Assembly: GCA_017558005.1 (NCBI GenBank)
Contig: JAFYWN010000014.1
Coordinates: forward strand, 107,473 to 171,472
DNA: 64,000 bases
Reading direction: 5' to 3'
From: Kiritimatiellia bacterium
Lineage (GTDB): Bacteria > Verrucomicrobiota > Kiritimatiellia > RFP12 > DVOR01
A program made the position numbers and the translations under genes. This document shows positions 1-8,005 of the stretch, piece by piece (the stretch's first letter is position 1; every line of letters begins with the position of its first letter). The notes beneath the pieces are model-generated. The model was not told where the DNA came from, did not search any database, and saw nothing but the letters and a program-made list of their open reading frames with translations.

Positions 1-92
1 GCGCCGAAGAGGTAGGCAATCACAAGCGCAAGTGCGGGCAAGCCGAAATCAAGCGCGATTTGTGTGAGAGAGCAGGTAGAGGTGGGTTCCAT
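1..92 (-). CDS. N-terminus of an unidentified membrane protein (cut by window edge)
   Basis: Only the first 30 or so codons are inside the window. The start is ATG at 92 on the minus strand, with AAGGA about 6 bases upstream as a ribosome site. The visible peptide begins MEPTSTCSLTQIALDF and then enters a hydrophobic stretch (residues about 14-30) that looks like a membrane helix. It follows aroQ by 13 bases on the same strand, so it is probably the next gene of that operon. Too little is visible to name a family. Confidence 0.5.
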   Translation of the reverse strand, partial: MEPTSTCSLTQIALDFGLPALALVIAYLFG

Positions 93-105
93 AAGTTTTC
101 CTTAA

Positions 106-543
106 TCAATGTTGGTTCAAATAAGCGACAAGGCCTTCCACAGCAAGTGCGTAGCCAGTCAAGCCGAATCCCTGCAACTGCGCGACGCAGACGGGGGCGG
201 TGTAGCTCACGTGACGAAAAGCTTCGCGTTTGTGGGTGTTGGAGATGTGCAATTCTACGGTTGGGAGGCCGGCGGCGGCGATGGCATCACGCAGTGCCAC
301 GGAGGTGTGCGTGTAGGCGGCGGGATTGATGATGATGCCATCATAAACGCCACGCGCTTGACCAATTGCTGAGACGAGTTCGCCTTCGATGTCACTCTGG
401 AAAGCTTCCAGCGTGGCGCCGAACTTTTCTGCAGTGGTCTTCGCTAAGGTTTCCGCATCGGCGAGGGTGAACGAACCGTAAATGTCGGGTTCACGCGTGC
501 CTAAAAGGCGAAGATTGGGGCCATTGAGTAAGAGTAATTTCAT
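106..543 (-). CDS. aroQ: 3-dehydroquinate dehydratase, type II
   Basis: Converts 3-dehydroquinate to 3-dehydroshikimate in the shikimate pathway; type II enzymes are small cytoplasmic dodecamers. The 145-residue protein has the family start MKLLLLNGPNLRLLGTREP with its catalytic tyrosine shortly after (DIYG), and the later HISN and FRHVSY blocks that hold the active-site histidine and arginine. The reading frame is open further upstream, but ATG at 543 is chosen because AAGGAG lies just before it and the protein then begins exactly where the family begins. It sits 8 bases after holB and is probably co-transcribed with it. Confidence 0.95.
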   Translation of the reverse strand: MKLLLLNGPNLRLLGTREPDIYGSFTLADAETLAKTTAEKFGATLEAFQSDIEGELVSAIGQARGVYDGIIINPAAYTHTSVALRDAIAAAGLPTVELHISNTHKREAFRHVSYTAPVCVAQLQGFGLTGYALAVEGLVAYLNQH

Positions 544-551
544 AATTCTCC

Positions 552-1484
552 TTAGAGATAAAAGCGATCCATCCAGTAGGGGAGCACTTGGGCGGGGGAA
601 ATATTGCGCTCCAAATGAACGGTAAATTGTTCTAACATCGTGAGGTTTTCCAATAGTTTCGCGAGGGTATAACACGCGGCACGTTGTTGTAAAACTGTTC
701 GATGTTCGGGGAAGTTAAGAGGGACGTCGGTCGCTTCACCAGAGGCTTTGAGGCGAACTAAATCGCGCATCCAGCGTTCAATTAAGAGGAGTAAATCGTT
801 GCGCCACGATTTTGTCTTTGCACCAACGAGCGCCTTTAGGGTGTCGGCATCATCATCGATGGGGCTGTCTTTGCGTTCCTCTCGCACCGCTTTACCTGCG
901 CGCTCAGCCATATCTTCCAAGACGCCACAGAGGACTTCTGCGCGAACGGTGTCCAGTAAGGCGGATTTCTCACGGATGTTGGTGAGTAAATCCAATACCG
1001 TCGTGCGCCACGGCTCATCCAATTCACGTGTACCGCCCACGTGGATGACTTGGCTACGAGAGATAATCGTAGGTAACATATCCGCGAGGGAGTCGGCTAA
1101 GAGTAAAAAGAGGGTGCGTGGTGGGGGCTCTTCCAAGGTTTTTAGGAAGGCATTCGCCGCCTCTGCTTTCATGCGGTCTGCAGAGACAATGACGGGCACC
1201 TTCCATCCTCCAGAGAGCGAGGATTGCTGCGCCATCGGCAGGATGCGGTCGCGCATCATCTCCACATCAATGATGCGACTGACCTTTTCAGGCTCGAACC
1301 ATGGCATGTCTGGATGCGCACGATCTGCGATTGAGGGCATCTCTCCGATGAGTTGGGAGCCAATCCATGTTGCAAGCGCGGCACCATCTTGGTAGACGGG
1401 GCCAATGATGATATACGCCTGTGCAGGACGCCCTGTTGAAAAGGCATTCTGAAGATAGGTCTTAATCTGTTCGAGATGCGTCAT
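552..1484 (-). CDS. holB: DNA polymerase III, delta-prime subunit
   Basis: Clamp-loader subunit that helps place the sliding clamp on DNA. The 310-residue protein has the AAA+ clamp-loader signature region AANAFLKTLEEPPPRTLFLL (residues about 115-135), followed by an SRSQ sensor segment. The P-loop position (IIIGPVYQDGAA) is degenerate, as expected for the delta-prime subunit, which does not hydrolyse ATP. No zinc-binding cysteine cluster is visible, unlike in E. coli HolB. It lies between the ABC permease gene and aroQ with very short gaps, so it is likely in one operon. Confidence 0.88.
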   Translation of the reverse strand: MTHLEQIKTYLQNAFSTGRPAQAYIIIGPVYQDGAALATWIGSQLIGEMPSIADRAHPDMPWFEPEKVSRIIDVEMMRDRILPMAQQSSLSGGWKVPVIVSADRMKAEAANAFLKTLEEPPPRTLFLLLADSLADMLPTIISRSQVIHVGGTRELDEPWRTTVLDLLTNIREKSALLDTVRAEVLCGVLEDMAERAGKAVREERKDSPIDDDADTLKALVGAKTKSWRNDLLLLIERWMRDLVRLKASGEATDVPLNFPEHRTVLQQRAACYTLAKLLENLTMLEQFTVHLERNISPAQVLPYWMDRFYL

Positions 1485-1492
1485 GTTTCAGA

Positions 1493-2245
1493 TTATCGTT
1501 CAGTCGCACAGAGTCGTAATGCGTCAAATACCATGCCAGATGCGTAAATTAATACGAGTGAGCCTGTGAGGCACCCAACTGCTAATCGGACGTCAATGAG
1601 CCCGCTCGCGCAGTCATACACCATCGTTTGCAAGGGGAACCACGGCCATTGCGTCATGCTTCCAGTGGTCAAGGTCGTTAAGGCGAACACCACCAAGGGC
1701 GGTGCGAAGAGGCAACTGACTAATGCAAAGAGGAAGGTGGAGGCAGAGCTTCGTGAAAAGAGGGAGACAAAGGTTCCAAGGCTGCACCATAAGAGTGCTT
1801 GTAGCATCAGTGCGCCACCTGCGAAGAGGAAGCCTGTCCATGAGTAAGAGAGTTGCGCATCTTCGGGGAGGAGCCACCGCAGGAGCACATAGCAAGAGGT
1901 TGCCATCCCTAAGAGATAAAAGAGGCAGAGCATCCATGCTGCGCCGACCTTTCCCAAAACCCACCACCGCGCACGCACGGGCGTTGAGAACATCAAACGA
2001 AGCATACCGTTCTCACGGTCTTGTGTAAACCCTCTTGATGCCGCCACCGCTGCCAAGAAGGGGAGACCAAATGCAACCGCTAATCCCCACAATGAGGGCA
2101 GGGTTTCGGTGGTGCCTTCGGCCTTCATTAAAAAACTCACCAAGAGTGCATTGGCGCCTGCCAACGAGAGGAAAATCGGCACAATGCCGTGCCCCGAGCG
2201 CACCAATTGCGGGAATTCCCGTCGTAAGAGTGTGAAGAAAATCAT
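1493..2245 (-). CDS. ABC-2 type transporter permease
   Basis: Integral membrane partner of the ATPase encoded immediately upstream; the two genes overlap by four bases (ATGA), which implies translational coupling. The 250-residue protein has about six hydrophobic segments and the ABC-2 pattern of a conserved cytoplasmic loop (DRENGMLRLMFSTPVRARWW) after the second helix, as in GldF/NosY-like exporters. The substrate cannot be told from the sequence. No dedicated periplasmic partner is encoded next to it. Confidence 0.8.
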   Translation of the reverse strand: MIFFTLLRREFPQLVRSGHGIVPIFLSLAGANALLVSFLMKAEGTTETLPSLWGLAVAFGLPFLAAVAASRGFTQDRENGMLRLMFSTPVRARWWVLGKVGAAWMLCLFYLLGMATSCYVLLRWLLPEDAQLSYSWTGFLFAGGALMLQALLWCSLGTFVSLFSRSSASTFLFALVSCLFAPPLVVFALTTLTTGSMTQWPWFPLQTMVYDCASGLIDVRLAVGCLTGSLVLIYASGMVFDALRLCATER

Positions 2246-2970
2246 GCTTCTGTTTCCTTCCGAAGGGGTTCGGGTAAGAGCCGATTCATGGCGGTGTCGG
2301 CATCCAAGTCGTCCGCAACGATGCGTGCATTTTCAATGAGGACAAACCGTGTGCAACAGGCCTTCAAAAGGAGCGGGTCATGGCCACTGATGAAGACGTG
2401 TGAACGGGTGGAGACTTCACGGATGACATTGGCAATCGTACTCCGTTGGGCGGCATCAATACCCACGAATGGATCGTCTAAGACGAGCACTGCGGGCGCA
2501 GAGAGCAACGCTTCTGCGAGTGCTACGCGACGCTGGAGGCCCAAGGAAAGTCGCCCAAGGAGTTCTTTCTTATGGGGTTGGAGTCCGCAGCGCAACATCG
2601 CTTCGTTTAATCGGCGACGCAGACGGAAGAGGCCCACCCCATGAAGTCGTGCACGGAAGGCGAGATAGTGCTTTACGGTGAGTTCGCCATAGACGGGCGC
2701 CGACTCAGTGAGATAACCGACATGGCGTCGATAGCCGATGCCGATATCAGACTGAAGTCGACGAACGCGTCCGCCAATTCCCGCTAAGGAGAGTGTGACC
2801 CTGCCATACTGCGGGACAAGCGCCGCGGCAATTAATCCCAATAAGGTACTTTTGCCGACGCCATTGCCGCCGACTACGCCAATGACTTCGCCGGGTTCAA
2901 CCGAGAGGGAGGCCTCTTGGATGCCGCGGTTCGGCGCGTACAGTAGGGTGACATTCTCCAGTTTCAGCAT
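2242..2970 (-). CDS. ABC transporter ATP-binding protein
   Basis: ATPase subunit for the permease that follows. The 242-residue protein carries Walker A GGNGVGKST (about residue 35), signature LSLGLQRR, Walker B VLVLDDP and switch histidine in ISGHDP. The residue after the Walker B aspartate is aspartate rather than the usual catalytic glutamate, so turnover may be slow or altered. The permease overlap shows that the two form one transporter. It follows ilvA by 26 bases; no ribosome site stands out, which suggests it is read through from ilvA. Confidence 0.87.
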   Translation of the reverse strand: MLKLENVTLLYAPNRGIQEASLSVEPGEVIGVVGGNGVGKSTLLGLIAAALVPQYGRVTLSLAGIGGRVRRLQSDIGIGYRRHVGYLTESAPVYGELTVKHYLAFRARLHGVGLFRLRRRLNEAMLRCGLQPHKKELLGRLSLGLQRRVALAEALLSAPAVLVLDDPFVGIDAAQRSTIANVIREVSTRSHVFISGHDPLLLKACCTRFVLIENARIVADDLDADTAMNRLLPEPLRKETEA

Positions 2971-2996
2971 ATCAAAGGTTCCGGTGTTGACGGGAA

Positions 2997-4202
2997 TCAG
3001 TGTAAGAGGTTGTAGCCTGCCGCTTCAAGTGCGCCATGGATTTCGCCAATCTGGACGAAGTCACGGGTTTCGAGTTGCAGGTTGAGCACGCAGGTGGCGA
3101 GGGCGGTATCCATGGCGGAGGGGCCGTAGCTCACGTTGATGACATTGCCACCGCACTTGGAGACGATTTCGGATACGGCTGCGAGTTGACCGGGCTTATC
3201 TGGCAGGCAGAGGCGAATTTCGGTGCGGCGACCGCTGGCCTGGAGACCACGATAAATCACGCGGCTAAGGATATTGACGTCGATGTTACCGCCAGAGAGC
3301 AGACAGCAGACCTTCTTGCCTTGCAATTCGGGAACCTTGTCATAAATCATGGCGGCCACAGAGACAGCACCCGCGCCTTCGCAGACGAGTTTGCGCTGTT
3401 CAATTAAGAAGAGGATCGCGGCGGCGATTTCATCTTCAGAAACGGTCACGATGCCATCGACGTACTTATTGACCATGTCGAAGGTCAGACTGCCAGGATG
3501 CTTCACGGCGATACCATCTGCAAAGGTGTTGGCAGAGGCGAGGGTCAGGCGATCCTGCGCTTCCACAGAGCGCTTCATACTGGCTGCTTCTGCGGCTTCA
3601 ACGCCATAGACCTTACAGTCGGGCTTCAATTGCTTAATCGCATAGGCCACACCAGAGATTAAGCCGCCACCGCCCACGGGAATCATAACTGCTTCCACAT
3701 CGGGGAGCTGTTCCAAAATTTCAAGGCCGACCGTGCCCTGGCCTGCAATGACATTCGGGTCGTCAAAGGGGTGGACGAAGGTCATGTTTTCTTCACGGCA
3801 GAGCTTCGCTGCGTAGGCGCTCGCATCATCGTAGGTGCCAGGCACCAGGCGGACCTCTGCGCCGTAGCTCTTCGTGGCTTCCACCTTCGCAATCGGTGCG
3901 ATGTCGGGCATGCAGATGATTGCCTTCGCGCCGCGCTGTTGCGCGCCTAATGCCACGCCCTGAGCATGGTTGCCTGCGCTGCAAGCAATCACACCGCGAG
4001 AGAGTTCTTCGTCGGTGAGCGTGGAGAGTTTGTAGTACGCACCGCGCACTTTGAAGGAACCTGTAATTTGCAGGTTTTCAGTTTTCAGATAGACTTGAGA
4101 ACGGATAGAGAGTTTGGGGGCATAGATCATGTCCGTCCGGCGGGCGATCCCTTTAAGGACTTCGGCAGCTTCGCGGATTTTTTCCAATGTGACTTCTGAC
4201 AT
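2997..4202 (-). CDS. ilvA: Threonine ammonia-lyase (threonine dehydratase) with C-terminal ACT domain
   Basis: PLP enzyme that deaminates threonine to 2-oxobutanoate, the entry to isoleucine synthesis. The 401-residue protein has the PLP lysine in ITGSFKVRGA (about residue 51), the SAGNHAQG substrate/cofactor loop, and the glycine-rich GGGGLISG phosphate cup. Residues about 325-401 form a single ACT regulatory domain, so this is the short allosteric form rather than the 500-residue E. coli IlvA with two ACT-like units. It lies between waaA and an ABC transporter in a mixed housekeeping operon. Confidence 0.92.
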   Translation of the reverse strand: MSEVTLEKIREAAEVLKGIARRTDMIYAPKLSIRSQVYLKTENLQITGSFKVRGAYYKLSTLTDEELSRGVIACSAGNHAQGVALGAQQRGAKAIICMPDIAPIAKVEATKSYGAEVRLVPGTYDDASAYAAKLCREENMTFVHPFDDPNVIAGQGTVGLEILEQLPDVEAVMIPVGGGGLISGVAYAIKQLKPDCKVYGVEAAEAASMKRSVEAQDRLTLASANTFADGIAVKHPGSLTFDMVNKYVDGIVTVSEDEIAAAILFLIEQRKLVCEGAGAVSVAAMIYDKVPELQGKKVCCLLSGGNIDVNILSRVIYRGLQASGRRTEIRLCLPDKPGQLAAVSEIVSKCGGNVINVSYGPSAMDTALATCVLNLQLETRDFVQIGEIHGALEAAGYNLLH

Positions 4203-4251
4203 GTCAGTCTCACTTTCCTTTGGGGTGTTGAATGTAGGCAGGCTCCACGAT

Positions 4252-5547
4252 TTAGATGCGCTTTAGCAAATCTGAAACGAGACGCGGTGTGACACCGCAA
4301 CGTAACGCGACGGCTTTTGAACTCCGTCCACCAAGTGCTTTCGCAGCGGTGGGGTCTTCCAAAAGCCCGAGCAACGTTTTTTCAAGCGTGGCTTCATCGG
4401 GGGCTTGCAAAATGGCTTCATGTGCTAACAAATCGCTCATCACTGGACGGAAGTTTTCCGTATTGGGGCCGACTACGGTCGCACATCCGCAGAGGCAGGG
4501 CTCAATCATGTTTTGAGCGCCATGTTCATAGAGGGATTTCCCCACGAATGCCACGTCGGCAAGGCCATAGAGCCCCATCAGTTCGCCCGTTGTATCGGCG
4601 AGCAAAACGGTGTCTTCTGGCATGGGGGTGGGGGAGGCTACGCGTGAGCGGCGGAGGCACGTGAAGCCCGCTGCACGGATGTTCGCTTCTACTGCGTCGG
4701 CCTTTTCAAAGTGGCGCGGGGCGAGGATTAAGCGTAAGTTGGGGGCAATCGCGCGAGCCTTGGCGTAAACCTTCAAGAGGAAGGCATCTTCGCCCGGCCA
4801 AGTGGAGCCGCCGAGGAGAATGCGCGCATTGGAGGAGAAGCCTGCGCTAGTCAGATAGTCGCGCAGTTCGGCTTCTTTTGCTTCGTTGCGATGGGCCACG
4901 TCAAATTTCATGGAGCCAGTAACTTCAATGCGTTCGGCATCGCATCCTGCATCGCAGAGGCGTTGGGCATCAAGGTCGGACTGGGCATAGATACGTGTCA
5001 TCATGTTGAGCACGGGGCCGAACCAACACTTCAAGCGGCGGTACCCTGGCGCGCTTCGGTCGGAGATACGGGCATTCACCAAGAAAACAGGGATGTTGCG
5101 TTGGGTTGCCAAACGGATAATGTTCGGCCAGAGTTCCGTCTCCGTGATGATGTAAGCCTCTGGACGGATGGCCTCTAATGCGCGCTTGACGCACCGCGGC
5201 ATATCCAATGGATTATGGATCAAAATGTCGGTGTCACGGACCTGTTTCTGCGCTTGCGTCCACCCTGTGCTGCTGGTTACCGAGAGGACGAAGGCGATGT
5301 CGGGGGACTGTTGGCGCAGTTCTTCCATGAGCTGGCCTGCCACCGCCACTTCGCCCACGGAGACCGCGTGAATCCAAAAGCGCTTTCGACCATCATTAAA
5401 GCGTGCCAAAATCTCTGGCGGATAGCATCCGAAGCGGTCGGCGAAGCGATTGACATAACCGCCACGTCGCGCCATACGCCACAGGAATTTGGGCATCATG
5501 CAAATGTAAGCGATGGTAAAAAGGAAGTTGTAGAGGAACCATTTCAT
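4252..5547 (-). CDS. waaA: 3-deoxy-D-manno-octulosonic acid (Kdo) transferase
   Basis: Adds Kdo from CMP-Kdo to lipid A precursor at the inner membrane, so its presence argues for lipopolysaccharide. The 431-residue protein has an N-terminal membrane anchor (residues about 1-20), the family block WIHAVSVGEV, the SVTSSTGW and ITETELWPN motifs of the N-terminal GT-B half, and the AFVGKSLYEHGAQNMIEP nucleotide-sugar site in the C-terminal half. Its ATG overlaps the stop of the upstream gene by four bases. The number of Kdo residues added cannot be read from sequence. Confidence 0.95.
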   Translation of the reverse strand: MKWFLYNFLFTIAYICMMPKFLWRMARRGGYVNRFADRFGCYPPEILARFNDGRKRFWIHAVSVGEVAVAGQLMEELRQQSPDIAFVLSVTSSTGWTQAQKQVRDTDILIHNPLDMPRCVKRALEAIRPEAYIITETELWPNIIRLATQRNIPVFLVNARISDRSAPGYRRLKCWFGPVLNMMTRIYAQSDLDAQRLCDAGCDAERIEVTGSMKFDVAHRNEAKEAELRDYLTSAGFSSNARILLGGSTWPGEDAFLLKVYAKARAIAPNLRLILAPRHFEKADAVEANIRAAGFTCLRRSRVASPTPMPEDTVLLADTTGELMGLYGLADVAFVGKSLYEHGAQNMIEPCLCGCATVVGPNTENFRPVMSDLLAHEAILQAPDEATLEKTLLGLLEDPTAAKALGGRSSKAVALRCGVTPRLVSDLLKRI

Positions 5548-5993
5548 CGCATGCGGTCCGTCAATTGGATGCGCACCGCGCCCAAGTGTGGCGCTAATGC
5601 GGTTTTGAGTTTGGGGACTAAGGTCCGATTGTAAAGATAACGATCACCCTTGCGTGCGAGGGAGAGGGTGATAATGCCTGCGCTCACGGATTCAACTGCG
5701 AGGCGATAACGCTCTGCCGCGGGCATTAAGCGGTCTAATACCGCAACGACCAATGCTTCGGCCGAATCGCCCGCGCCAAGCTGTTGCTCTAAGGCATTGA
5801 GCGTCTTTCGCAAAAATCCGGCGAGGGGCTTTACTTCGTAAGCGCCCACTGCGCCAGACATTCCATAGTCACGCGGTAAATCGGCCGGGTGAAGGTGTGA
5901 GGTGTAAGTTGTGGGCACTTCATAATCAGGGGCACCCGCCACTTCAAGTGGCGTTGGGGTGCCCTTTGAAACGAATGTGCTTGACTTTTTCAA
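5544..5993 (-). CDS. Small protein with possible DciA/DUF721-like C-terminus
   Basis: 149-residue soluble protein, translationally coupled to waaA. Residues 1-50 are low in structure. Residues about 55-149 look like the DUF721/DciA fold: a helix, then a strand pair of the type SAGIITLSLARKGDRYLYNR, a helix with LVPKLKTALAPHLG, and a final strand VRIQLTDRM. DciA is the widespread ancestral loader of the DnaB replicative helicase. The resemblance is in pattern only and the basic N-terminal domain of typical DciA is not evident, so the call is tentative. If correct, the gene would sit about 1.4 kb from the origin-like region. Confidence 0.45.
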   Translation of the reverse strand: MKKSSTFVSKGTPTPLEVAGAPDYEVPTTYTSHLHPADLPRDYGMSGAVGAYEVKPLAGFLRKTLNALEQQLGAGDSAEALVVAVLDRLMPAAERYRLAVESVSAGIITLSLARKGDRYLYNRTLVPKLKTALAPHLGAVRIQLTDRMR

Positions 5994-6001
5994 GCCGCTC
6001 C

Positions 6002-6715
6002 TTAGCGGACGGAGTCCATCTCAGCGCGGATGGCAATTGCTGCCGCCACGGGATCGACTGCTTCGAGAATCGGACGACCCACCACCAAGTGGGTGGAGCC
6101 ATCACGCACAGCACCAGCGGGTGTGGCAACGCGCTTCTGATCGCCCACTGCGGCACCTGCGGGACGGACGCCAGGGGTGACAAAGACGACCTTGCGACCA
6201 TTTGCCGCAGGGATTAAGACCTTGTTCATGTTGGCCACTTCCTTGGGCGAACACACAATGCCGTCTGCACCGTTGGTAATCGCCAGTAAGCCCATCGCTT
6301 CCACCTGGTCCGGCATTGCACGCGTAATGCCCAAATCGGTCAAGTCATCCTGGTCAAGCGAGGTCAAAGCCGTCACCGCCAAAATCTTCGGTGCCGCCGC
6401 ACCAAAGGACGCTGCCGCCTCTGCTGCCGCACGAATCATGGCTTTGCCACCCGTAGAGTGAATGGTCATCAAATCAACGCCGAGGGTCGCGCCAGACTTC
6501 ACTGCGCGTTCCACCGTGCGAGGAATGTCGTGAAGCTTCAAGTCAAGGAAGACGCGCTTGCCCGCATCCTTCACCAACTTCACCACATCTGGCCCCTCTG
6601 CCGAGAATAATTCAAGGCCAATTTTGTAAAAATCAACAGAATCCCCAAGACGACGCAGCACATCTGCGACTTCAGCCTTGGTCGAAACATCAAGTGCAAC
6701 AATTAAATCTGCCAT
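6002..6715 (-). CDS. pyrF: Orotidine 5'-phosphate decarboxylase
   Basis: Last step of de novo UMP synthesis. The 237-residue TIM-barrel protein begins MADLIVALDV and holds the catalytic aspartate/lysine array in FLDLKLHDIP (about residues 56-65), the substrate-phosphate loop VTPGVRP, and a C-terminal VVGRPI block. An upstream in-frame ATG at 6733 exists, but AAAGGA lies 9 bases before the ATG at 6715 and the shorter form matches the family start. It is the first gene of the leftward cluster, with a promoter at 6745-6773. Confidence 0.95.
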   Translation of the reverse strand: MADLIVALDVSTKAEVADVLRRLGDSVDFYKIGLELFSAEGPDVVKLVKDAGKRVFLDLKLHDIPRTVERAVKSGATLGVDLMTIHSTGGKAMIRAAAEAAASFGAAAPKILAVTALTSLDQDDLTDLGITRAMPDQVEAMGLLAITNGADGIVCSPKEVANMNKVLIPAANGRKVVFVTPGVRPAGAAVGDQKRVATPAGAVRDGSTHLVVGRPILEAVDPVAAAIAIRAEMDSVR

Positions 6716-6744
6716 GACAATGCATCCTTTCATTCAACACATTT

Positions 6745-6773
6745 AGTATACAATAAAAAAGGAAAAACGTGAA
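6745..6773 (-). promoter_or_regulatory. Sigma-70-type promoter for the pyrF operon
   Basis: Read on the minus strand there is TTCACG, a 17-base T-rich spacer and TATACT. The predicted RNA start is about 25 bases before the pyrF ATG. Confidence 0.6.
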
Positions 6774-6937
6774 GTAAAAAAGAAGGTGAAAAGCAAGAAA
6801 AACGTGAAAAAGGTGAAGGGGATAAGGGCGCTCCAAGAGGCCTAAATGCGGGATAGGGCATGCCCTCCGAATCATCGCCTCGGTGTCGTGGCCACATTTC
6901 TCCACCCGTCTTCTAATCGGCCGTTATCCAGAGAGAT

Positions 6938-7003
6938 CCACGGCCGCAGTGGGCCGTGGCCACGATAGATGCCGTCTTCTAATCGGCCGCAGTCCTGCCT
7001 CAC
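6938..7003 (+). repeat. Dispersed 65-bp palindromic repeat, unit near origin-like region
   Basis: Starts with a palindrome (CCACGGCC-GCAGT-GGGCCGTGG), then a conserved tail reading CACGATAGATGCCGTCTTCT and ending AGTCCTGCCTCA. Two more units with the same layout but different palindrome arms are at 38722-38852. A partial unit (CCGTCTTCTAATCGGCCGT) precedes it at 6906. Confidence 0.7.
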
Positions 7004-7014
7004 ATTCCATCCTC

Positions 7015-7074
7015 GTGAGCACCAGTAAAAGCATCCGCCAGGATGCGTAGGGTGCAGGACTAGTCCTGCCGCGG
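7015..7074 (+). repeat. REP-like double-hairpin repeat, copy A
   Basis: Begins GTGAGCACCAGTAAAAGC, then hairpin GCATCC-GCCA-GGATGC, the tetranucleotide GTAG, and a perfect palindrome GCAGGACTAGTCCTGC. The same element occurs inverted at 7991-8050 and again at 38865-38911. A GTAG next to a palindrome is typical of REP elements handled by RAYT transposases; no such transposase is in the window. Confidence 0.7.
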
Positions 7075-7431
7075 GGTGTGGGGCGCGGAGCCCCCGCGTC
7101 ATCCCTTTTATCTCTTATATCTTTTTTATAGTTTTCACACTAATTGTACTAATAAATAACTTTTCCTAACTTATTGGGTGGCAATAACTTATTTCAAATA
7201 GTATTGTTGCCCAATATTTTTATAGTACAAAATGTACTAATCATCTATTTTCAGGACAATAATTGGCGAGACGAAAAGCAGTTCTGGAAAAATAGTACAA
7301 AACATTAGAAAATTTTAAATCTTTTATCCCTTTTTATCTCTTTTATCCCTCTCATCGCTTATCCCTTTTATCGCTTTAAAATCCCTTACGCAGGTTTGTC
7401 GATTTTTCGAAAATTTTAGCGATTTTTCACC

Positions 7432-7470
7432 TGTTGAAAACTCTTTTGAGTTATCAACAAGTTATCAACA
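7432..7470. promoter_or_regulatory. Cluster of DnaA-box-like 9-mers
   Basis: TTATCAACA occurs at 7451-7459 and 7462-7470 on the plus strand, with TTTTCAACA on the minus strand at 7432-7440. A further TTATCAACA is at 7658-7666. Each differs from the consensus TTATCCACA by one or two bases. Confidence 0.45.
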
Positions 7471-7707
7471 ATGTAGGTTTTTCGACGCAGGTTTTTGAAA
7501 AATTTTCGGAGGATTGGTGGATTTTGAGGTGAAAATGGTGAGGGTGTTAAAAATGCATAACTCCTTTAAGGAGAATGAGATAGTGTGAAAATTGGGTGAA
7601 ATCAACTCCGCTACAGCGGCTTCCTTGCGAAAAAATGGGTCATGAGGGGAGGAAAAGTTATCAACAATTTGCCTGTTTTTGGGGGCGGTCTGGAGAAATT
7701 TTGGGTC

Positions 7708-7789
7708 AATACTAGCGAAATTGGATCCCAATACTAGCGAAATTGGGGTGGTAATACTAGCGAAATTGAGTCGCAGTTTCGCTAGTATT
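7708..7789. repeat. Iterons AATACTAGCGAAATTG, three direct and one inverted
   Basis: Direct copies start at 7708, 7730 and 7753, so the spacing is 22 and 23 bases, about two helical turns. An inverted copy runs 7774-7789. The third and inverted copies form a hairpin with a perfect 13-bp stem (AATACTAGCGAAA) and 11-base loop. The layout is that of a binding array for an initiator or partition protein. Confidence 0.75.
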
Positions 7790-7845
7790 TGGGTGCATTT
7801 TTCGAGCTTTTTTAGGATCATTTCACCCTTTTCTAAAATGACGAT

Positions 7846-7885
7846 TTGACACCGTTAAGAAAGTTTGGTACACTGAAAGTGTACC
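7846..7885 (+). promoter_or_regulatory. Near-consensus promoter overlapped by a palindromic operator
   Basis: TTGACA at 7846-7851, 17-base spacer, TACACT at 7869-7874. The perfect palindrome GGTACACTGAAAGTGTACC (7867-7885) covers the -10 box and likely start point, so a repressor bound there would block transcription. No sizeable ORF follows; the moxR operon has its own promoter further down. Confidence 0.55.
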
Positions 7886-7963
7886 TAGAGAGAAGCGTGT
7901 GGGGAGGCGAGGAGCGGCTACTTAGCACCCCGGATAGCGGGTAATTAGATGACAGGAGGAGAA

Positions 7964-8005
7964 ATGTGGGGGCCACGCTGCCCCCACACTCCGCGGCAGG
8001 ACTGA
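7964..8005 (+). CDS. Possible 13-codon leader ORF
   Basis: A very strong ribosome site (AGGAGG, 5 bases spacing) precedes ATG at 7964; the frame reads MWGPRCPHTPRQD then stops. Its start lies in a hairpin of TGTGGGGG with CCCCCACA. It is downstream of the promoter at 7846-7885 and runs into the inverted REP-like copy B. It may be chance. Confidence 0.2.
   Translation: MWGPRCPHTPRQD

Larger units (their letters stand above)
7100..7790. other. AT-rich, gene-free island resembling a replication origin
   Basis: Lies between pyrF and the moxR operon. It contains, in order: an AT-rich segment with an imperfect inverted repeat (7172-7186 with 7202-7216) and several GTACTAAT/TAGTACAAAA boxes; a run of TTTTATCCC-like repeats (7320-7385); DnaA-box-like sites (7432-7470 and 7658-7666); and iterons (7708-7789). 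The one long frame here (7465-7821, minus) has no coding character. No dnaA, dnaN or gidA is adjacent and most genes rightward of 11 kb point back towards it, which weakens the case for a chromosomal oriC. Confidence 0.45.

Noticed and set aside
6690..6905. 71-codon minus-strand frame upstream of pyrF
   Set aside because: Low-complexity phenylalanine-rich product, overlaps the pyrF promoter, no ribosome site.
7465..7821. 118-codon minus-strand frame in the origin-like island
   Set aside because: It is made of the AT-rich and iteron sequence (the repeats give NFASI twice), has no family resemblance and no ribosome site that fits.
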